From Poriferisodalis sp965205175 (GTDB lineage: Bacteria; Actinomycetota; Acidimicrobiia; Acidimicrobiales; Poriferisodalaceae): a stretch of 64,000 nt of DNA. The notes under the pieces were generated by a model. The model was not told the DNA's origin. It did no database searches and was given only the letters and a program-made list of their open reading frames with translations. Each line of letters starts with the position of its first letter. The first letter of the stretch is position 1. The stretch is taken from assembly GCF_965205175.1 (NCBI RefSeq), contig NZ_OZ242038.1:2232001-2296000 (forward strand), given 5' to 3'. Made by a program: the position numbers and the translations under genes. Shown piece after piece: positions 36,757 through 45,475 of the stretch.

Positions 36757-36961
36757 GCACGGACTCCAAGTGCTGTCTTGCCGATGTTGACACCAGTGTA
36801 GGACGACAGCCTGCACCACTTCCACGCACCCGTGCATCCACCCGTGGCCGGAACCCCACGGCGGCTGCTCGCCGGCCTGCCTGCTCAGCGCAGCTCGGGG
36901 CAGGACTGGGCAGTGCTGGCCCCGTTGGCTCAGCAACTGCGGCTGACTCGGCAGCGGCTGC

Positions 36962-37468
36962 TTACTGCGTCGCCGGTGCGATCACCCAGCCGCTGCGGCG
37001 ATCGCCGGACACGGTGTAGCGGAACACGTGACCTCGCGGGGCATCGCCGTCGAGGTAGGCCAACAGCGGTTCGGCCATGTAGCTGTGCTGGCCTTCGAGC
37101 AGGGCCTCGATCTCGCCGACTCGCACCCAGCGCGCATCGAAGACGATGCCGTCGGGATCGGCGACGTCCAGTTCTCCGCTCCAGCGGCGCGCTCGGTGAA
37201 CCTCGACCCGCAAGAACCAGCCGGGACCGTCGCGGCCATCGGCCTCGACGGTGTACATCGGACCGTCCCACGACGCCACCCGCAGGCCGGTCTCTTCCGC
37301 CACCTCGCGCGTCAGCGCCTTCACCGCCGTCTCGCCCCGATCCACCACCCCGCCCGGCGTCGTCCAGTCGGTGCGGCCGCTGCGCCGCAGGTTGTTGACC
37401 ATCAACACGGTGCCGTCGAACTCGAGGATGCCGCTGGCGACAGACCATCGACGCGACCTGGACGGCAT
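36962..37468 (-). CDS. NUDIX hydrolase
   Basis: The 168-residue protein has the Nudix box GGVVDRGETAVKALTREVAEETGL, which fits GX5EX7REUXEEXGU, so the catalytic Glu residues and Mg-binding site are intact. The N-terminus WSVASGILEFDGTVLMVNNLRRSGRTDWTTPGG is typical of small-molecule pyrophosphatases. The substrate (nucleotide, sugar nucleotide or other diphosphate) is not apparent. It is divergent from the membrane protein upstream of mtrA. Confidence 0.92.
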   Translation of the reverse strand: MPSRSRRWSVASGILEFDGTVLMVNNLRRSGRTDWTTPGGVVDRGETAVKALTREVAEETGLRVASWDGPMYTVEADGRDGPGWFLRVEVHRARRWSGELDVADPDGIVFDARWVRVGEIEALLEGQHSYMAEPLLAYLDGDAPRGHVFRYTVSGDRRSGWVIAPATQ

Positions 37469-37524
37469 GGCGGCAGTATGTCACGCACGTAGTGCGGCTG
37501 AGCGGCTGTGCTTCTGGCCGTACC

Positions 37525-38046
37525 ATGGCAGCGGTGAGCACGCACGGCGAGGACGCTCAGCCCGGCGACAGGCGCCGTCGTGGCCACGCGGGGGCCGCGG
37601 CCGCTCCCACTGCTGACGACGGCGCCGACGAAGCCATTCCCGCAGGCGCCGGCACCGATGAGACCAGAACGATCCGCATCGGGTCCACAGCGGCGCCGAC
37701 GGCGTTGCCGTCGGTGCTGGCCAGAGCAGTGGCCTTCGGCGCCATCGTGGTGGCAGCGGTGTGCGGAGGCCTGGCCGGATACGCGACCAGCGCCCTGCAG
37801 TGCAGCGGCAGCTGCGCCGGCCCCACGCTCAGCGGAGCTGCTGTCGGCGCCTTGGCAGGCGCAGCGGGCGTGGCCGCGCTCGCCGCGCTGGTGCTCCGGT
37901 CCATGAGCGAATGGAGCGATCAGGCCTCACTGCGCCACCGCGGCAACCCGTCACGCGGACGCGCGCCGCGTTCCGGGCCGGACGCGGCTGCTTCGAGCTC
38001 GCTCGCACGGCGGTCGGGCGCGACGACGGTTCGACGGCGACCATGA
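37525..38046 (+). CDS. Hypothetical two-helix membrane protein
   Basis: I do not recognise this 173-residue protein. It has a charged, Ala-rich N-terminus of about 65 residues, two membrane helices (LARAVAFGAIVVAAVCGGLAGYA and GAAVGALAGAAGVAALAALVL) joined by a short loop with two Cys (LQCSGSCAG), and a basic tail. Support for being real comes from the ATGA overlap of its stop with the response-regulator start and matching codon use. ATG 37525 is the most likely start, with GTG 37534 as an alternative. It may be linked to MtrAB signalling by position only. Confidence 0.6.
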   Translation: MAAVSTHGEDAQPGDRRRRGHAGAAAAPTADDGADEAIPAGAGTDETRTIRIGSTAAPTALPSVLARAVAFGAIVVAAVCGGLAGYATSALQCSGSCAGPTLSGAAVGALAGAAGVAALAALVLRSMSEWSDQASLRHRGNPSRGRAPRSGPDAAASSSLARRSGATTVRRRP

Positions 38047-38723
38047 ACGTCCTCGCGGTCGAAGACGACGAACGCATCCGCACCACGCTGCGCCTGGCGC
38101 TCGAGGACGAAGGCTGGCAGGTCAGCGAAGCGGAGTCCTGCGAAGAAGCCCTCGAGCGCTTCGTGCCCGAGAGCACCGACGTGGTGCTCGTGGACATCAT
38201 GCTTCCCGGACTCGACGGGTTCGAGCTGTGCCGATCCATCCGGCGAGTGAGTCACGTGCCGATCATCATGGTGACCGCCCGCGACGACACCCACGACATC
38301 GTGGCGGGACTCGAAGCCGGCGCCGACGACTACCTCACCAAGCCGTTTGCCCCCAACGAGCTGTTCGCCCGCATCAGAGCGCTGCTGCGGCGAAGCCGGA
38401 CGGTGGACGGCAGCGGACTGCCCCGAGCATTCGGAGACCTCGAGGTCGTGCCCGACGAGGGCGTGGTGACCAAGTGCGGGCAGGAGCTGCACTTGACCAA
38501 GACCGAGTTCCGTCTGTTGTGCGAGCTGTCTGACCATCCCAACAAGGTGATGAGCCGCGAACATCTGCTCGAACGGGTCTGGGGCTACGACTACTTCGGC
38601 GACGGCCGACTCGTCGACGTACACGTGCGTCGGCTTCGGCTCAAGATCGAGGACGACCCTGCCGATCCTCGCTACGTGGTGACGGCTCGCGGCTTGGGCT
38701 ACAAGCTGCGGGCCTCCGGCTGA
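38043..38723 (+). CDS. mtrA: OmpR-family response regulator, MtrA-like
   Basis: The 226-residue regulator has a receiver domain with the acidic pair VEDDE, phospho-acceptor Asp51 in VVLVDIMLPGLDG, the conserved Thr in VTARDD and Lys in YLTKPFAPNEL. The winged-helix output domain ends HVRRLRLKIEDDPADPRYVVTARGLGYKL. The identification as MtrA rests on the following kinase and GerMN lipoprotein, the mtrA-mtrB-lpqB order of actinobacteria, where MtrA controls wall hydrolases, division and dnaA. ATG 38043 overlaps the upstream stop. Confidence 0.88.
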   Translation: MNVLAVEDDERIRTTLRLALEDEGWQVSEAESCEEALERFVPESTDVVLVDIMLPGLDGFELCRSIRRVSHVPIIMVTARDDTHDIVAGLEAGADDYLTKPFAPNELFARIRALLRRSRTVDGSGLPRAFGDLEVVPDEGVVTKCGQELHLTKTEFRLLCELSDHPNKVMSREHLLERVWGYDYFGDGRLVDVHVRRLRLKIEDDPADPRYVVTARGLGYKLRASG

Positions 38724-38732
38724 GAGTCCGGA

Positions 38733-40163
38733 GTGAGTCTGGGCAGGCCGCGGCCCCTGCGCCGGCTTCCGCTGCGCGCGCGCGTCGTCGGTGCGTTCAC
38801 GCTCGGCGCGACGCTGGCGGCCTTCCTGCTGGTGGTGATGACCTACAGCCTCTCGCGAGGCTCGATGCTGCGGCTCCGTCAGGATTCCTCACAGGCACAG
38901 TTCTTCGCGAACGCCACACAGGTGCAGAACTCGCTGCGCGCGGAGAGCCCCGACTTCGCGGTGCTGCTCGAGTCGCTGCCGAGCCTGGGCGGCAGCCGCT
39001 CCATCGTTCGCACGGGACCCGACACGTGGCGATCGCCGTCGCTGGTGCCCAACGATCTTCCGGCCGCACTCATCGAGGCGGTCGAACGATCCGGGCGGGC
39101 CCACGTGATGCGTTACCGACTCGACGGCGGCGGCCAGCTCGCGCTCGGTCTGCGCTTGCGCCCGGCCGCGGTCTCGCAGCTCAGCGAGACGCTGTACTTC
39201 GAGGTGGTTCCGCTGTCGGAGATCGAGGCCACGCTCGCCAGCCTGCGCCTGATTCTCGGCGGCGGCGCCGCGCTGACCGTGTTGATCGGGGTGGCCGTCG
39301 GTGCATGGGCCGGCGGACGGCTGCTGCGACCGCTGGCGACCGTGTCCGATGCTGCGAATTCCATCGCTCGGGGCCGATTCGACACCCGCGTCGATCCCAG
39401 CGACGATCCTGATCTCGCCGTGATCGTCAAGTCGTTCAACGACATGGCCGATGCCATGGAGCGCAGGATCGCCCGCGATGCGCGCTTCGCGTCCGATGTG
39501 AGCCACGAGCTGAGATCGCCGCTGCAGACGCTGCGGGCCTCCATCGACTTCCTGAACGGACACCGTGACCAGCTGTCGGCACACGCGCGGACTGCACTGG
39601 ACCTGCTGGCCGCAGACGTCGACAGGTTCCAGCAGCTGGTGCAGGACCTGTTGGAGATCTCGCGGCCCGACGCAGAGAACTCGGTGCTCGAACGGGGTCT
39701 GGTGAACGTCACCGAATTGGTGCAGCATCGCGTCCGTGCCCTTGAGCCCGACGTGGACCTCGAGGTCGGCGCCGGTGCTGAGGACGCCGTGGTGATCGGC
39801 GACAAGCGCGGCCTCGCACAGGTGTTCGACAATCTGCTGCGCAACGCCGACAAGCACGGCGGCGGCGCCACCCGTGTAGCCATCTCCCGGCCCGGCAACT
39901 CCGTGCGGATCGCTGTCGAGGACAACGGGCCGGGTGTCGCGCCGTCAGAGCGCGAGCTGGTCTTCGAACGCTTCGCTCGCGGCGCAGCGGCGCGCAAGCG
40001 AGGCGCCGGCACCGGGGCTGGTCTGGGACTGGCCCTGGTGTACGAGCACACCCGACGTCACGGCGGCTCGGTGCATGTCGAATCGCTCCCCGACGGCAGA
40101 CGCGGAGCGAGCTTCGTGGTCGAGCTGCCCATAGCGGGGCACGGGACTGCGGGACACCGATGA
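38733..40163 (+). CDS. mtrB: Sensor histidine kinase, MtrB-like
   Basis: The 476-residue kinase has a membrane helix near residues 20-38, an extracellular sensor region, a second helix near 172-195, a HAMP domain, the H-box FASDVSHELRSPLQTL with His258, an N-box DNLLRNADKHGG and the G-boxes DNGPGVAP and GAGTGAGLGLAL. It should phosphorylate the regulator encoded 9 bases upstream. GTG 38733 is the start, and the stop overlaps the lipoprotein start (ATGA). Confidence 0.92.
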   Translation: MSLGRPRPLRRLPLRARVVGAFTLGATLAAFLLVVMTYSLSRGSMLRLRQDSSQAQFFANATQVQNSLRAESPDFAVLLESLPSLGGSRSIVRTGPDTWRSPSLVPNDLPAALIEAVERSGRAHVMRYRLDGGGQLALGLRLRPAAVSQLSETLYFEVVPLSEIEATLASLRLILGGGAALTVLIGVAVGAWAGGRLLRPLATVSDAANSIARGRFDTRVDPSDDPDLAVIVKSFNDMADAMERRIARDARFASDVSHELRSPLQTLRASIDFLNGHRDQLSAHARTALDLLAADVDRFQQLVQDLLEISRPDAENSVLERGLVNVTELVQHRVRALEPDVDLEVGAGAEDAVVIGDKRGLAQVFDNLLRNADKHGGGATRVAISRPGNSVRIAVEDNGPGVAPSERELVFERFARGAAARKRGAGTGAGLGLALVYEHTRRHGGSVHVESLPDGRRGASFVVELPIAGHGTAGHR

Positions 40164-40813
40164 GGTCTCGCCGCGCCGGGTGGAGATCGTTCGGCGCGCT
40201 GGGGGCGTGCGTCGTCACGAGTGTTGCCTGCGGACTGCCGATCGACGACGGCCCGACCAGCGTCCACGTGCCTGCCGGCCTGTTTCCCGACGCCGCTGAT
40301 GAGCCATATCGGCCCGTCGTCGGCGCAGCGGCCAAGACGCCTGACACGTCGCTGCACCCGGTGTACTTCCTGCGCGACGGGGTGCTCGTGGAGCTGCAAA
40401 GGTCGCTGGCTGCGCCGGTCTTCCTCGATGCGCCCCTCAACAGCCTGCTGGCCGGACCGACGCCGACCGAAGCAGAGAACGGACTCGAGTCCGCGATCCC
40501 GGCGGGCACCGAGTTCGTGGACGTACAGCTGCTGCGCAACAACGTCATCTCGGTACACCTCAACGACGTCTTCTTCGAAGTCGAAGGTGCGCAGCGGGTG
40601 CGGTCAGCGGCGCAGATCGTGTTCACCGCCTCGGCGCTCGCACGTGACAGTCAAGGCGTGAGGTTCTTCCTCGACGGAGTCGCCCAGTCGCTGCCCGACG
40701 GCGCTGGGGCCATCGCGCAGACGCCGCCGGGCCAGCTGCCTCGCGCCTTGCGCGTCGAGGACTACGGCGAGCTGATGCCGCCCGCGCCGCTGCGCTCGGC
40801 CGCCCTGCGTTGA
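40160..40813 (+). CDS. GerMN-domain lipoprotein, short LpqB-like
   Basis: The 217-residue protein has a lipoprotein signal (GALGACVVTSVACG, with the lipobox Cys near residue 24) and one GerMN domain (VYFLRDGVLVELQRSL..., LLAGPTPTEAENGLESAIPAGT, QIVFTASALA). LpqB of mycobacteria and streptomycetes, encoded after mtrAB, modulates MtrB. That protein is about 580 residues long with a C-terminal propeller, which is absent here, so this is a minimal or ancestral form. It is translationally coupled to mtrB and convergent with trkH. Confidence 0.85.
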   Translation: MRSRRAGWRSFGALGACVVTSVACGLPIDDGPTSVHVPAGLFPDAADEPYRPVVGAAAKTPDTSLHPVYFLRDGVLVELQRSLAAPVFLDAPLNSLLAGPTPTEAENGLESAIPAGTEFVDVQLLRNNVISVHLNDVFFEVEGAQRVRSAAQIVFTASALARDSQGVRFFLDGVAQSLPDGAGAIAQTPPGQLPRALRVEDYGELMPPAPLRSAALR

Positions 40814-40842
40814 CCGATCAGCACGGTGACCGATCAGTGCGC
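40811..40842. repeat. 16-bp tandem duplication at convergent gene ends
   Basis: GACCGATCAGCACGGT (40811-40826) is followed by GACCGATCAGTGCGCC (40827-40842). The pair covers the stop codons of the LpqB-like gene and of the first trkH gene. Confidence 0.7.
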
Positions 40843-42389
40843 CGAGACGGCCTGCGGGTAAGCCTGCGAACGCCGCGGCCGGTGGCGGGCCTGCTGTAGC
40901 GCGAGCGCGTGGCGGCTCGCGCCACGGCTGCGAACATCAGCATCGTCGGGAACACCTCCAGGCGGCCGAACAGCATCAACACCATCATCACCGGCCGCGA
41001 CTGGCGTGCGAACTCCAGCGCCGAAGCCGTCGGCCCGGCCTCGCCCAGCGCCGGCCCGACGGTGCCGACGGCCGACACTGCGCCGGAGAACCCGGTCTCC
41101 AGATCGTTGCCCAAAGCGGTCATCACAATGCCGCCGACTAGGGCAAGCCCCAGATACAGCAGCACGAAGCCCAGCGCCCGCGCCGCAACGTCCTCGGCCA
41201 CCGTGGTGTCACCGAGGCGCATCGGCAGCACCGCTCTGCGATGGCGGGCCCGAATGACCTCGCGGACGGCATAGCGGACCACGATCTGCAAGCGCAGCAC
41301 CTTCATGCCGCCGGCCGTGGAGCCGGTCATGCCGCCCACGAGGAACAGCACCAGCAGCACCAGCTGCGCAGCAGGCGTCCAGCGCTGCGAGTCGGTGTAG
41401 TCGTAGAGGCCGTAGCCGGTGTTGGAGCCCAACGACACGGCGTAGAAGGCCGCCTCTCGAAGGTTCGAGCCGAGGCTCAGCCTGCCCGAGTTGAGCAGCG
41501 CCACAGCGATCGCTGCGCCGCCGATCAGGCTCAGGTACCAGCGCAGCTCTGAGTAGCCCCGCAGCTTCGACCGGGTGCGCATGATGGTGTGCCAGTGGAT
41601 CGAGAAGCTGGCGCCGCAGACGATCATGCCGGTCATCACCACCAGCTCCACAGCCAGCGAGTCGAAGTGCGCGATGGATCCCGTGTGCGTCGAGTATCCC
41701 CCGGTGGCAACCGTGGTGAAGGCGTGCGCGACCGCGTCGAACACGCTCAGTCCGGCAGCCAGCAGCGCCGCTGCGACAGCCAGCGTGAATCCTGCGTACA
41801 ACAGCCACAGCCGCCGCGCCGTGGCTGCAACGCGCGGCGTGAAGCGGTCTGCCGTCGGTCCGGGCGCCTCGTTGGCGATGAGCTCCAAGCCGCCGACCTT
41901 CAGCGCGGGCAGCACGCTCACGGCCAGCACAATCAGGCCCATGCCGCCGAACCACTGCGTCATGCTGCGAAAGAACAGGATCCCGTGGGCCACGCCGTCG
42001 ATGTCGGCCAAGATGGTGGCACCGGTGCAGGTGAAGCCTGAGACCGACTCGAAGAGCGCGTTGTCGGCCTCGCTCCACGGGACCACGCCGCTGAACAGGT
42101 ACGGCATCGAACCGGCCAGCGAGACGGCCAGCCACGCCCACGCCACCGAGGCGAAGGCCAGCGGCGAATCCGAACGCGCCGATGCGGTGGTGCTGCCCAT
42201 CATGGCGCCGCCCACGCTCGCGGTGACCGCTGCGGAGGCGACCAGCGCGAAGGTGCCGCCTCCGCCGTCGACCAGTGCGACACCGGCGGAGATCGCCATG
42301 CCGGTCGCCACGAACACCAGCGCCAGCCCGCTCACGTGTACTGGCGTGGACTCGAAGCGTCGCCCCGCTCCTGTGGTTGGGCCGTTCAT
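40818..42389 (-). CDS. trkH: TrkH/KtrB-type potassium channel subunit (copy 1)
   Basis: The 523-residue membrane protein has four M1-P-M2 repeats with selectivity-filter segments SVSGFTCTGAT, TTVATGGYST, VSLGSNTGYGL and SAVGTVGPALG, each with the key Gly. QWFGGMGLIVLAVSVLPALKVGG and GGMTGSTAGGMKVLR are family hallmarks. It should form the ion pore gated by the TrkA ring. ATG 42389 overlaps the stop of the second trkH copy as ATGA. A basic Arg-rich tail of about 25 residues is unusual. Confidence 0.92.
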   Translation of the reverse strand: MNGPTTGAGRRFESTPVHVSGLALVFVATGMAISAGVALVDGGGGTFALVASAAVTASVGGAMMGSTTASARSDSPLAFASVAWAWLAVSLAGSMPYLFSGVVPWSEADNALFESVSGFTCTGATILADIDGVAHGILFFRSMTQWFGGMGLIVLAVSVLPALKVGGLELIANEAPGPTADRFTPRVAATARRLWLLYAGFTLAVAAALLAAGLSVFDAVAHAFTTVATGGYSTHTGSIAHFDSLAVELVVMTGMIVCGASFSIHWHTIMRTRSKLRGYSELRWYLSLIGGAAIAVALLNSGRLSLGSNLREAAFYAVSLGSNTGYGLYDYTDSQRWTPAAQLVLLVLFLVGGMTGSTAGGMKVLRLQIVVRYAVREVIRARHRRAVLPMRLGDTTVAEDVAARALGFVLLYLGLALVGGIVMTALGNDLETGFSGAVSAVGTVGPALGEAGPTASALEFARQSRPVMMVLMLFGRLEVFPTMLMFAAVARAATRSRYSRPATGRGVRRLTRRPSRRTDRSPC

Positions 42390-44017
42390 CGCAGCATGTC
42401 GCCCATGGACCTGCGCCGGACCCGCGATGCCCGTCGCCAAGCAGCAGCTGCCGGATGCAAAGCGACACTCAGCGCCACCAACGCAGCGGTCACCGACATC
42501 CGTCCGCACAGCATGAGCAGTCCTGCGGCGACGCGTCCCGTCCCGTCGAGCGACGCCAGATGCTCCGTCGAGCCGGCTGCGCCGACCGCAGGCCCGACCG
42601 TCGACAACGCGGACACTCCATAGCTGAGCGCGCCGACCACGTCGAGCCCGCTCGCCGCCAACACCACGGCGGCAGGGATGACCAGCAGCACCGCCAGCAG
42701 CAGCTCCCCCACGATGCGGCTCATGGTGGACTCCGAGACCGTCGAGCGTCCGAGCCGCAGCCGCTGTGCGAGGGACGGGTGTACGGCGCGGCGCAGCTCG
42801 CGCCCGATGTAGGAGGTGAGCGTCAGCAGGCGCACCACCTTGAAGCCGCCGGCCATCGAGGCGCCCATGCCGCCGATCGCCATGAGCGTCAACAGCGCCG
42901 CGACGGCGCCGCTGGAGAGGCCGACCAACGACGCGGCTTCGAAGCCGGTCGTGGAGATCGCCGACACGACGGCGAACAGCGACCTGCGAAGGTGCTCATG
43001 GCCGAAGTCGCCGCCAGACCACAGCGCCACCAACGCCGCAGCGCCGACGGTCAGCATCAGGTATGTGCGGAACTCGTAGCTGCGGACGAAGCGCGCCGGC
43101 TCGCGGCGCCGAATCGCCAAGTACATGAGCGGAAGGCTGACACCGGCGGCGGCCATGCCGAAGATCGCCACCCACTCGATCGCGGCGGATTCGTAGCTGC
43201 CCAGCGATCCGGCCTGGGTGGAGAAGCCGCCGGTCGAGGTCGTGGTCAACGCGTGCAGTCCAGCGTGCGCCAGCGGCATGCGAGCCAGCGCGTAGCCGAC
43301 GGCCACCAGCACGGTGAGCGCTCCGTAGAGCAGCAGCAGACGGCCCATGGTGCCGGCGCTGCGCGGCGCCAGCCGGCGAGCCGAGCGTGTCGCCACTCCC
43401 CCGTCGGCATCGAGGCCGCCGACGCCCAGGTGCGGCAGCACGCGCACGAGCACCACGATGAATGCCGCGCCGCCGAGCCACTGCCCGACTGCGCGCAGGG
43501 CCAGCATGCCGCCGCCGAGTTCTGCCGGGGAGATCGCCGTGCTGTTGGTGCCGGTGACCGTGGCAGCGGCCTCGACGAACGCCGTCGCCAGCGCCGTGGG
43601 CGCCACCGCGCCGGTCGCCACGTGCGCCACCGCCACGGCCGCAACCGCTGCGAACGAGCCGATCACCAGCGCAGTGAATGCCTGACGCTCGCCGATGCGT
43701 CGCTCGAACCTGCACAGCCGCAGCAGACCGAGAGCGACCGCCGAGACGGCACAGCCCGCGATCAGCAGCGCCGTCGCATCAGCACCGGACTCGCCGCTCG
43801 CAGCCACACGCCCTCCCGCCACCAGATCGAACAGCGCACAGGCAACGAAGACCGGCAGCGAGCTGGCCAGCACCACCAGCGCCGTGACCGCCACGCTGGA
43901 TTCGTAGGGCCCCCGTGCCCACCAGTGCAGCGCGTCATCGGCGGCGCGCGCGGCTCGCACCATCAGCCAGCGGAGCTTGTCGCGCTGCGGCGCCCGGCGA
44001 GCCGGACGAGGCGTCAC
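42386..44017 (-). CDS. TrkH-family paralogue (copy 2), diverged filter
   Basis: The 543-residue protein is a second TrkH-like membrane protein encoded directly upstream of the first. Filter regions read ATVTGTNSTAIS, TTTSTGGFST, SAISTTGFEAA and SALSTVGPAVG. The Gly residues remain but the first loop differs from the canonical SGFTxTGA. QWLGGAAFIVVLVRVLPHLGVGG and GGMGASMAGGFKVVRLL align with copy 1. The pair could make a heterodimeric channel or two channels with different properties. ATG 44017 overlaps the trkA stop. Confidence 0.88.
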   Translation of the reverse strand: MTPRPARRAPQRDKLRWLMVRAARAADDALHWWARGPYESSVAVTALVVLASSLPVFVACALFDLVAGGRVAASGESGADATALLIAGCAVSAVALGLLRLCRFERRIGERQAFTALVIGSFAAVAAVAVAHVATGAVAPTALATAFVEAAATVTGTNSTAISPAELGGGMLALRAVGQWLGGAAFIVVLVRVLPHLGVGGLDADGGVATRSARRLAPRSAGTMGRLLLLYGALTVLVAVGYALARMPLAHAGLHALTTTSTGGFSTQAGSLGSYESAAIEWVAIFGMAAAGVSLPLMYLAIRRREPARFVRSYEFRTYLMLTVGAAALVALWSGGDFGHEHLRRSLFAVVSAISTTGFEAASLVGLSSGAVAALLTLMAIGGMGASMAGGFKVVRLLTLTSYIGRELRRAVHPSLAQRLRLGRSTVSESTMSRIVGELLLAVLLVIPAAVVLAASGLDVVGALSYGVSALSTVGPAVGAAGSTEHLASLDGTGRVAAGLLMLCGRMSVTAALVALSVALHPAAAAWRRASRVRRRSMGDMLR

Positions 44018-45357
44018 CGAAAGGCCTGCTTGACCTCGTCCACGCAGTCAGGCGTCACGAAGGCGACCACGTGATCGCGTGCTCGCAGCTCGCTCCGGCC
44101 CCGAGCAATGCGGGCCTTGCCGTCGCGCACGATGGCCGCAAGCAGCATCTGGCCCGGCAGGTGCAGGTCCCGTACCCGCGAACCGTCGGCGCCCGAACCC
44201 GAGCCGACCTCGAACTCCAGCACCTCGACGTCGCCTTCGAGGAAGGTCGCCACGGCGGTGACGTCCCCGCGGACCATGCGCAGGACCATGTTGGCGCTCG
44301 CTGTGCGCGGAGACAGCGCCGCATCGATGCCGACTTGCTCCAGCAACGGCAGCAGCGACAGGCGATGCACCACGGCAACCGTCTCGCTGGCACCCTCGGA
44401 CTTCGCATACAGGCACGCCAGCACGTTGGCGTCGTCCTCGCCGGTGACGGCGACCACGGCATCGAAGCTGCCGATGTCCTCCCGTGCCAGCACGTCGATG
44501 TCGGTGATGTCGCCGTGCAGCACCAGCGCCCCCGCGTGGCGCTCGCTGAGCTCGAGACAGCGCTCATGGTGCTGCTCGACGATGACGACCTCGATGCGGC
44601 GCTCCAGCAGCCGGCCGGCCAGCAGCCCTGCGGTCCTGCCTCCACCCAGGATCATCACGCGTCTCAGATCGGTTCGGTGCAGGCCCATGATCTCCATGAG
44701 CTCTCGCCGGCCTTGGCGCCGGCAGACCACCCTCAGCAGGTCGTTGGGCTGCAGCGTCGTGTCCCGACGCATCACCGTGATCTCGCCGTGGCGCGAGAGC
44801 GCGCCGAAGATGAAGTCCCACTCAGGCTCGTAGTAGGCCCCGACCTCGGCCATGGTCTTGCCGACCAGCGGCGCGTCCGGCGCGAGGTGCGCACCGACGA
44901 CGAGCACCTCGCCGTTGGCCAGCTCGTTGATGTCGGACACCCCGTGGTACACGAGCAGATCCATGATGGTGTCGGCGGTCTGCTCGTCGGGATCGAGCAC
45001 CAGGTCCACGCCGATGGCATGTCGCAGGCTGCGCCCTGGCGGGCCCCGCAGGTCGCTGTCGGCCAAGCGAGCCGCCGTCGCGGGGACACCCGCCTGCTTG
45101 GCTTGCATGCACGCCAGCAGGTTGACCTCGTCGGAGTCGGTGACCGCGACGACCAAGTCGGCTCGGGCGAGGCCCGCCTCAGCGAGCACCGAAGGATTGG
45201 TGCCGCTGCCGTTGACGGTGAGCAGGTCCACCTCGGACGCAAGCGTGTCGAGGCGTCCGGAGTGCCGGTCGATGACGACGACGTCGTTGCCCTCACGGCT
45301 GAGGCGCTCAGCGATGTAGCTTCCGACCTCGCCAGCGCCCACCACGAGAATCCTCAC
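44014..45357 (-). CDS. trkA: Potassium uptake regulator TrkA
   Basis: The 447-residue protein has two RCK units. Each starts with a Rossmann NAD-binding loop (ILVVGAGEVGSYIAERL near residue 3 and VMILGGGRTAGLLAGRLLERR near 230) with an acidic end of strand 2 (VVVIDRH, VVIVEQHHE), followed by RCK-C subdomains ending VAFVTPD. It binds NAD/ATP and gates TrkH. I use GTG 45357, which gives the family N-terminus. It is first in a trkA-trkH-trkH operon with 4-base overlaps at both junctions. Confidence 0.95.
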   Translation of the reverse strand: MRILVVGAGEVGSYIAERLSREGNDVVVIDRHSGRLDTLASEVDLLTVNGSGTNPSVLAEAGLARADLVVAVTDSDEVNLLACMQAKQAGVPATAARLADSDLRGPPGRSLRHAIGVDLVLDPDEQTADTIMDLLVYHGVSDINELANGEVLVVGAHLAPDAPLVGKTMAEVGAYYEPEWDFIFGALSRHGEITVMRRDTTLQPNDLLRVVCRRQGRRELMEIMGLHRTDLRRVMILGGGRTAGLLAGRLLERRIEVVIVEQHHERCLELSERHAGALVLHGDITDIDVLAREDIGSFDAVVAVTGEDDANVLACLYAKSEGASETVAVVHRLSLLPLLEQVGIDAALSPRTASANMVLRMVRGDVTAVATFLEGDVEVLEFEVGSGSGADGSRVRDLHLPGQMLLAAIVRDGKARIARGRSELRARDHVVAFVTPDCVDEVKQAFR

Positions 45358-45390
45358 GGCGTGCGACCCTACTTCGATACCTCGGTACGG

Positions 45391-45450
45391 TCTGGTATCT
45401 CGAGGTCCGGTATCTCGAGGTCTGGCATCTTGAGGCCGGCCATCTCGGGC
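45391..45450. repeat. 15-bp direct repeat, four tandem copies, between trkA and glpK
   Basis: Units at 45391-45405, 45406-45420, 45421-45435 and 45436-45450 follow TCTGGTATCTCGAGG with decay in the last copy. The array fills the middle of the 118-base divergent region. The period is not a whole number of helical turns, so cooperative same-face binding by one protein is not obvious. Confidence 0.85.
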
Positions 45451-45475
45451 CGGGGCAACAGCGAAAGCAGGCGAC

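Noticed and set aside
42275..44074. Long plus-strand ORF antisense to the second trkH gene
   Set aside because: The composition (Arg, Gln, His-rich, no hydrophobic pattern) is that of an antisense shadow, while the minus strand encodes a clear TrkH.
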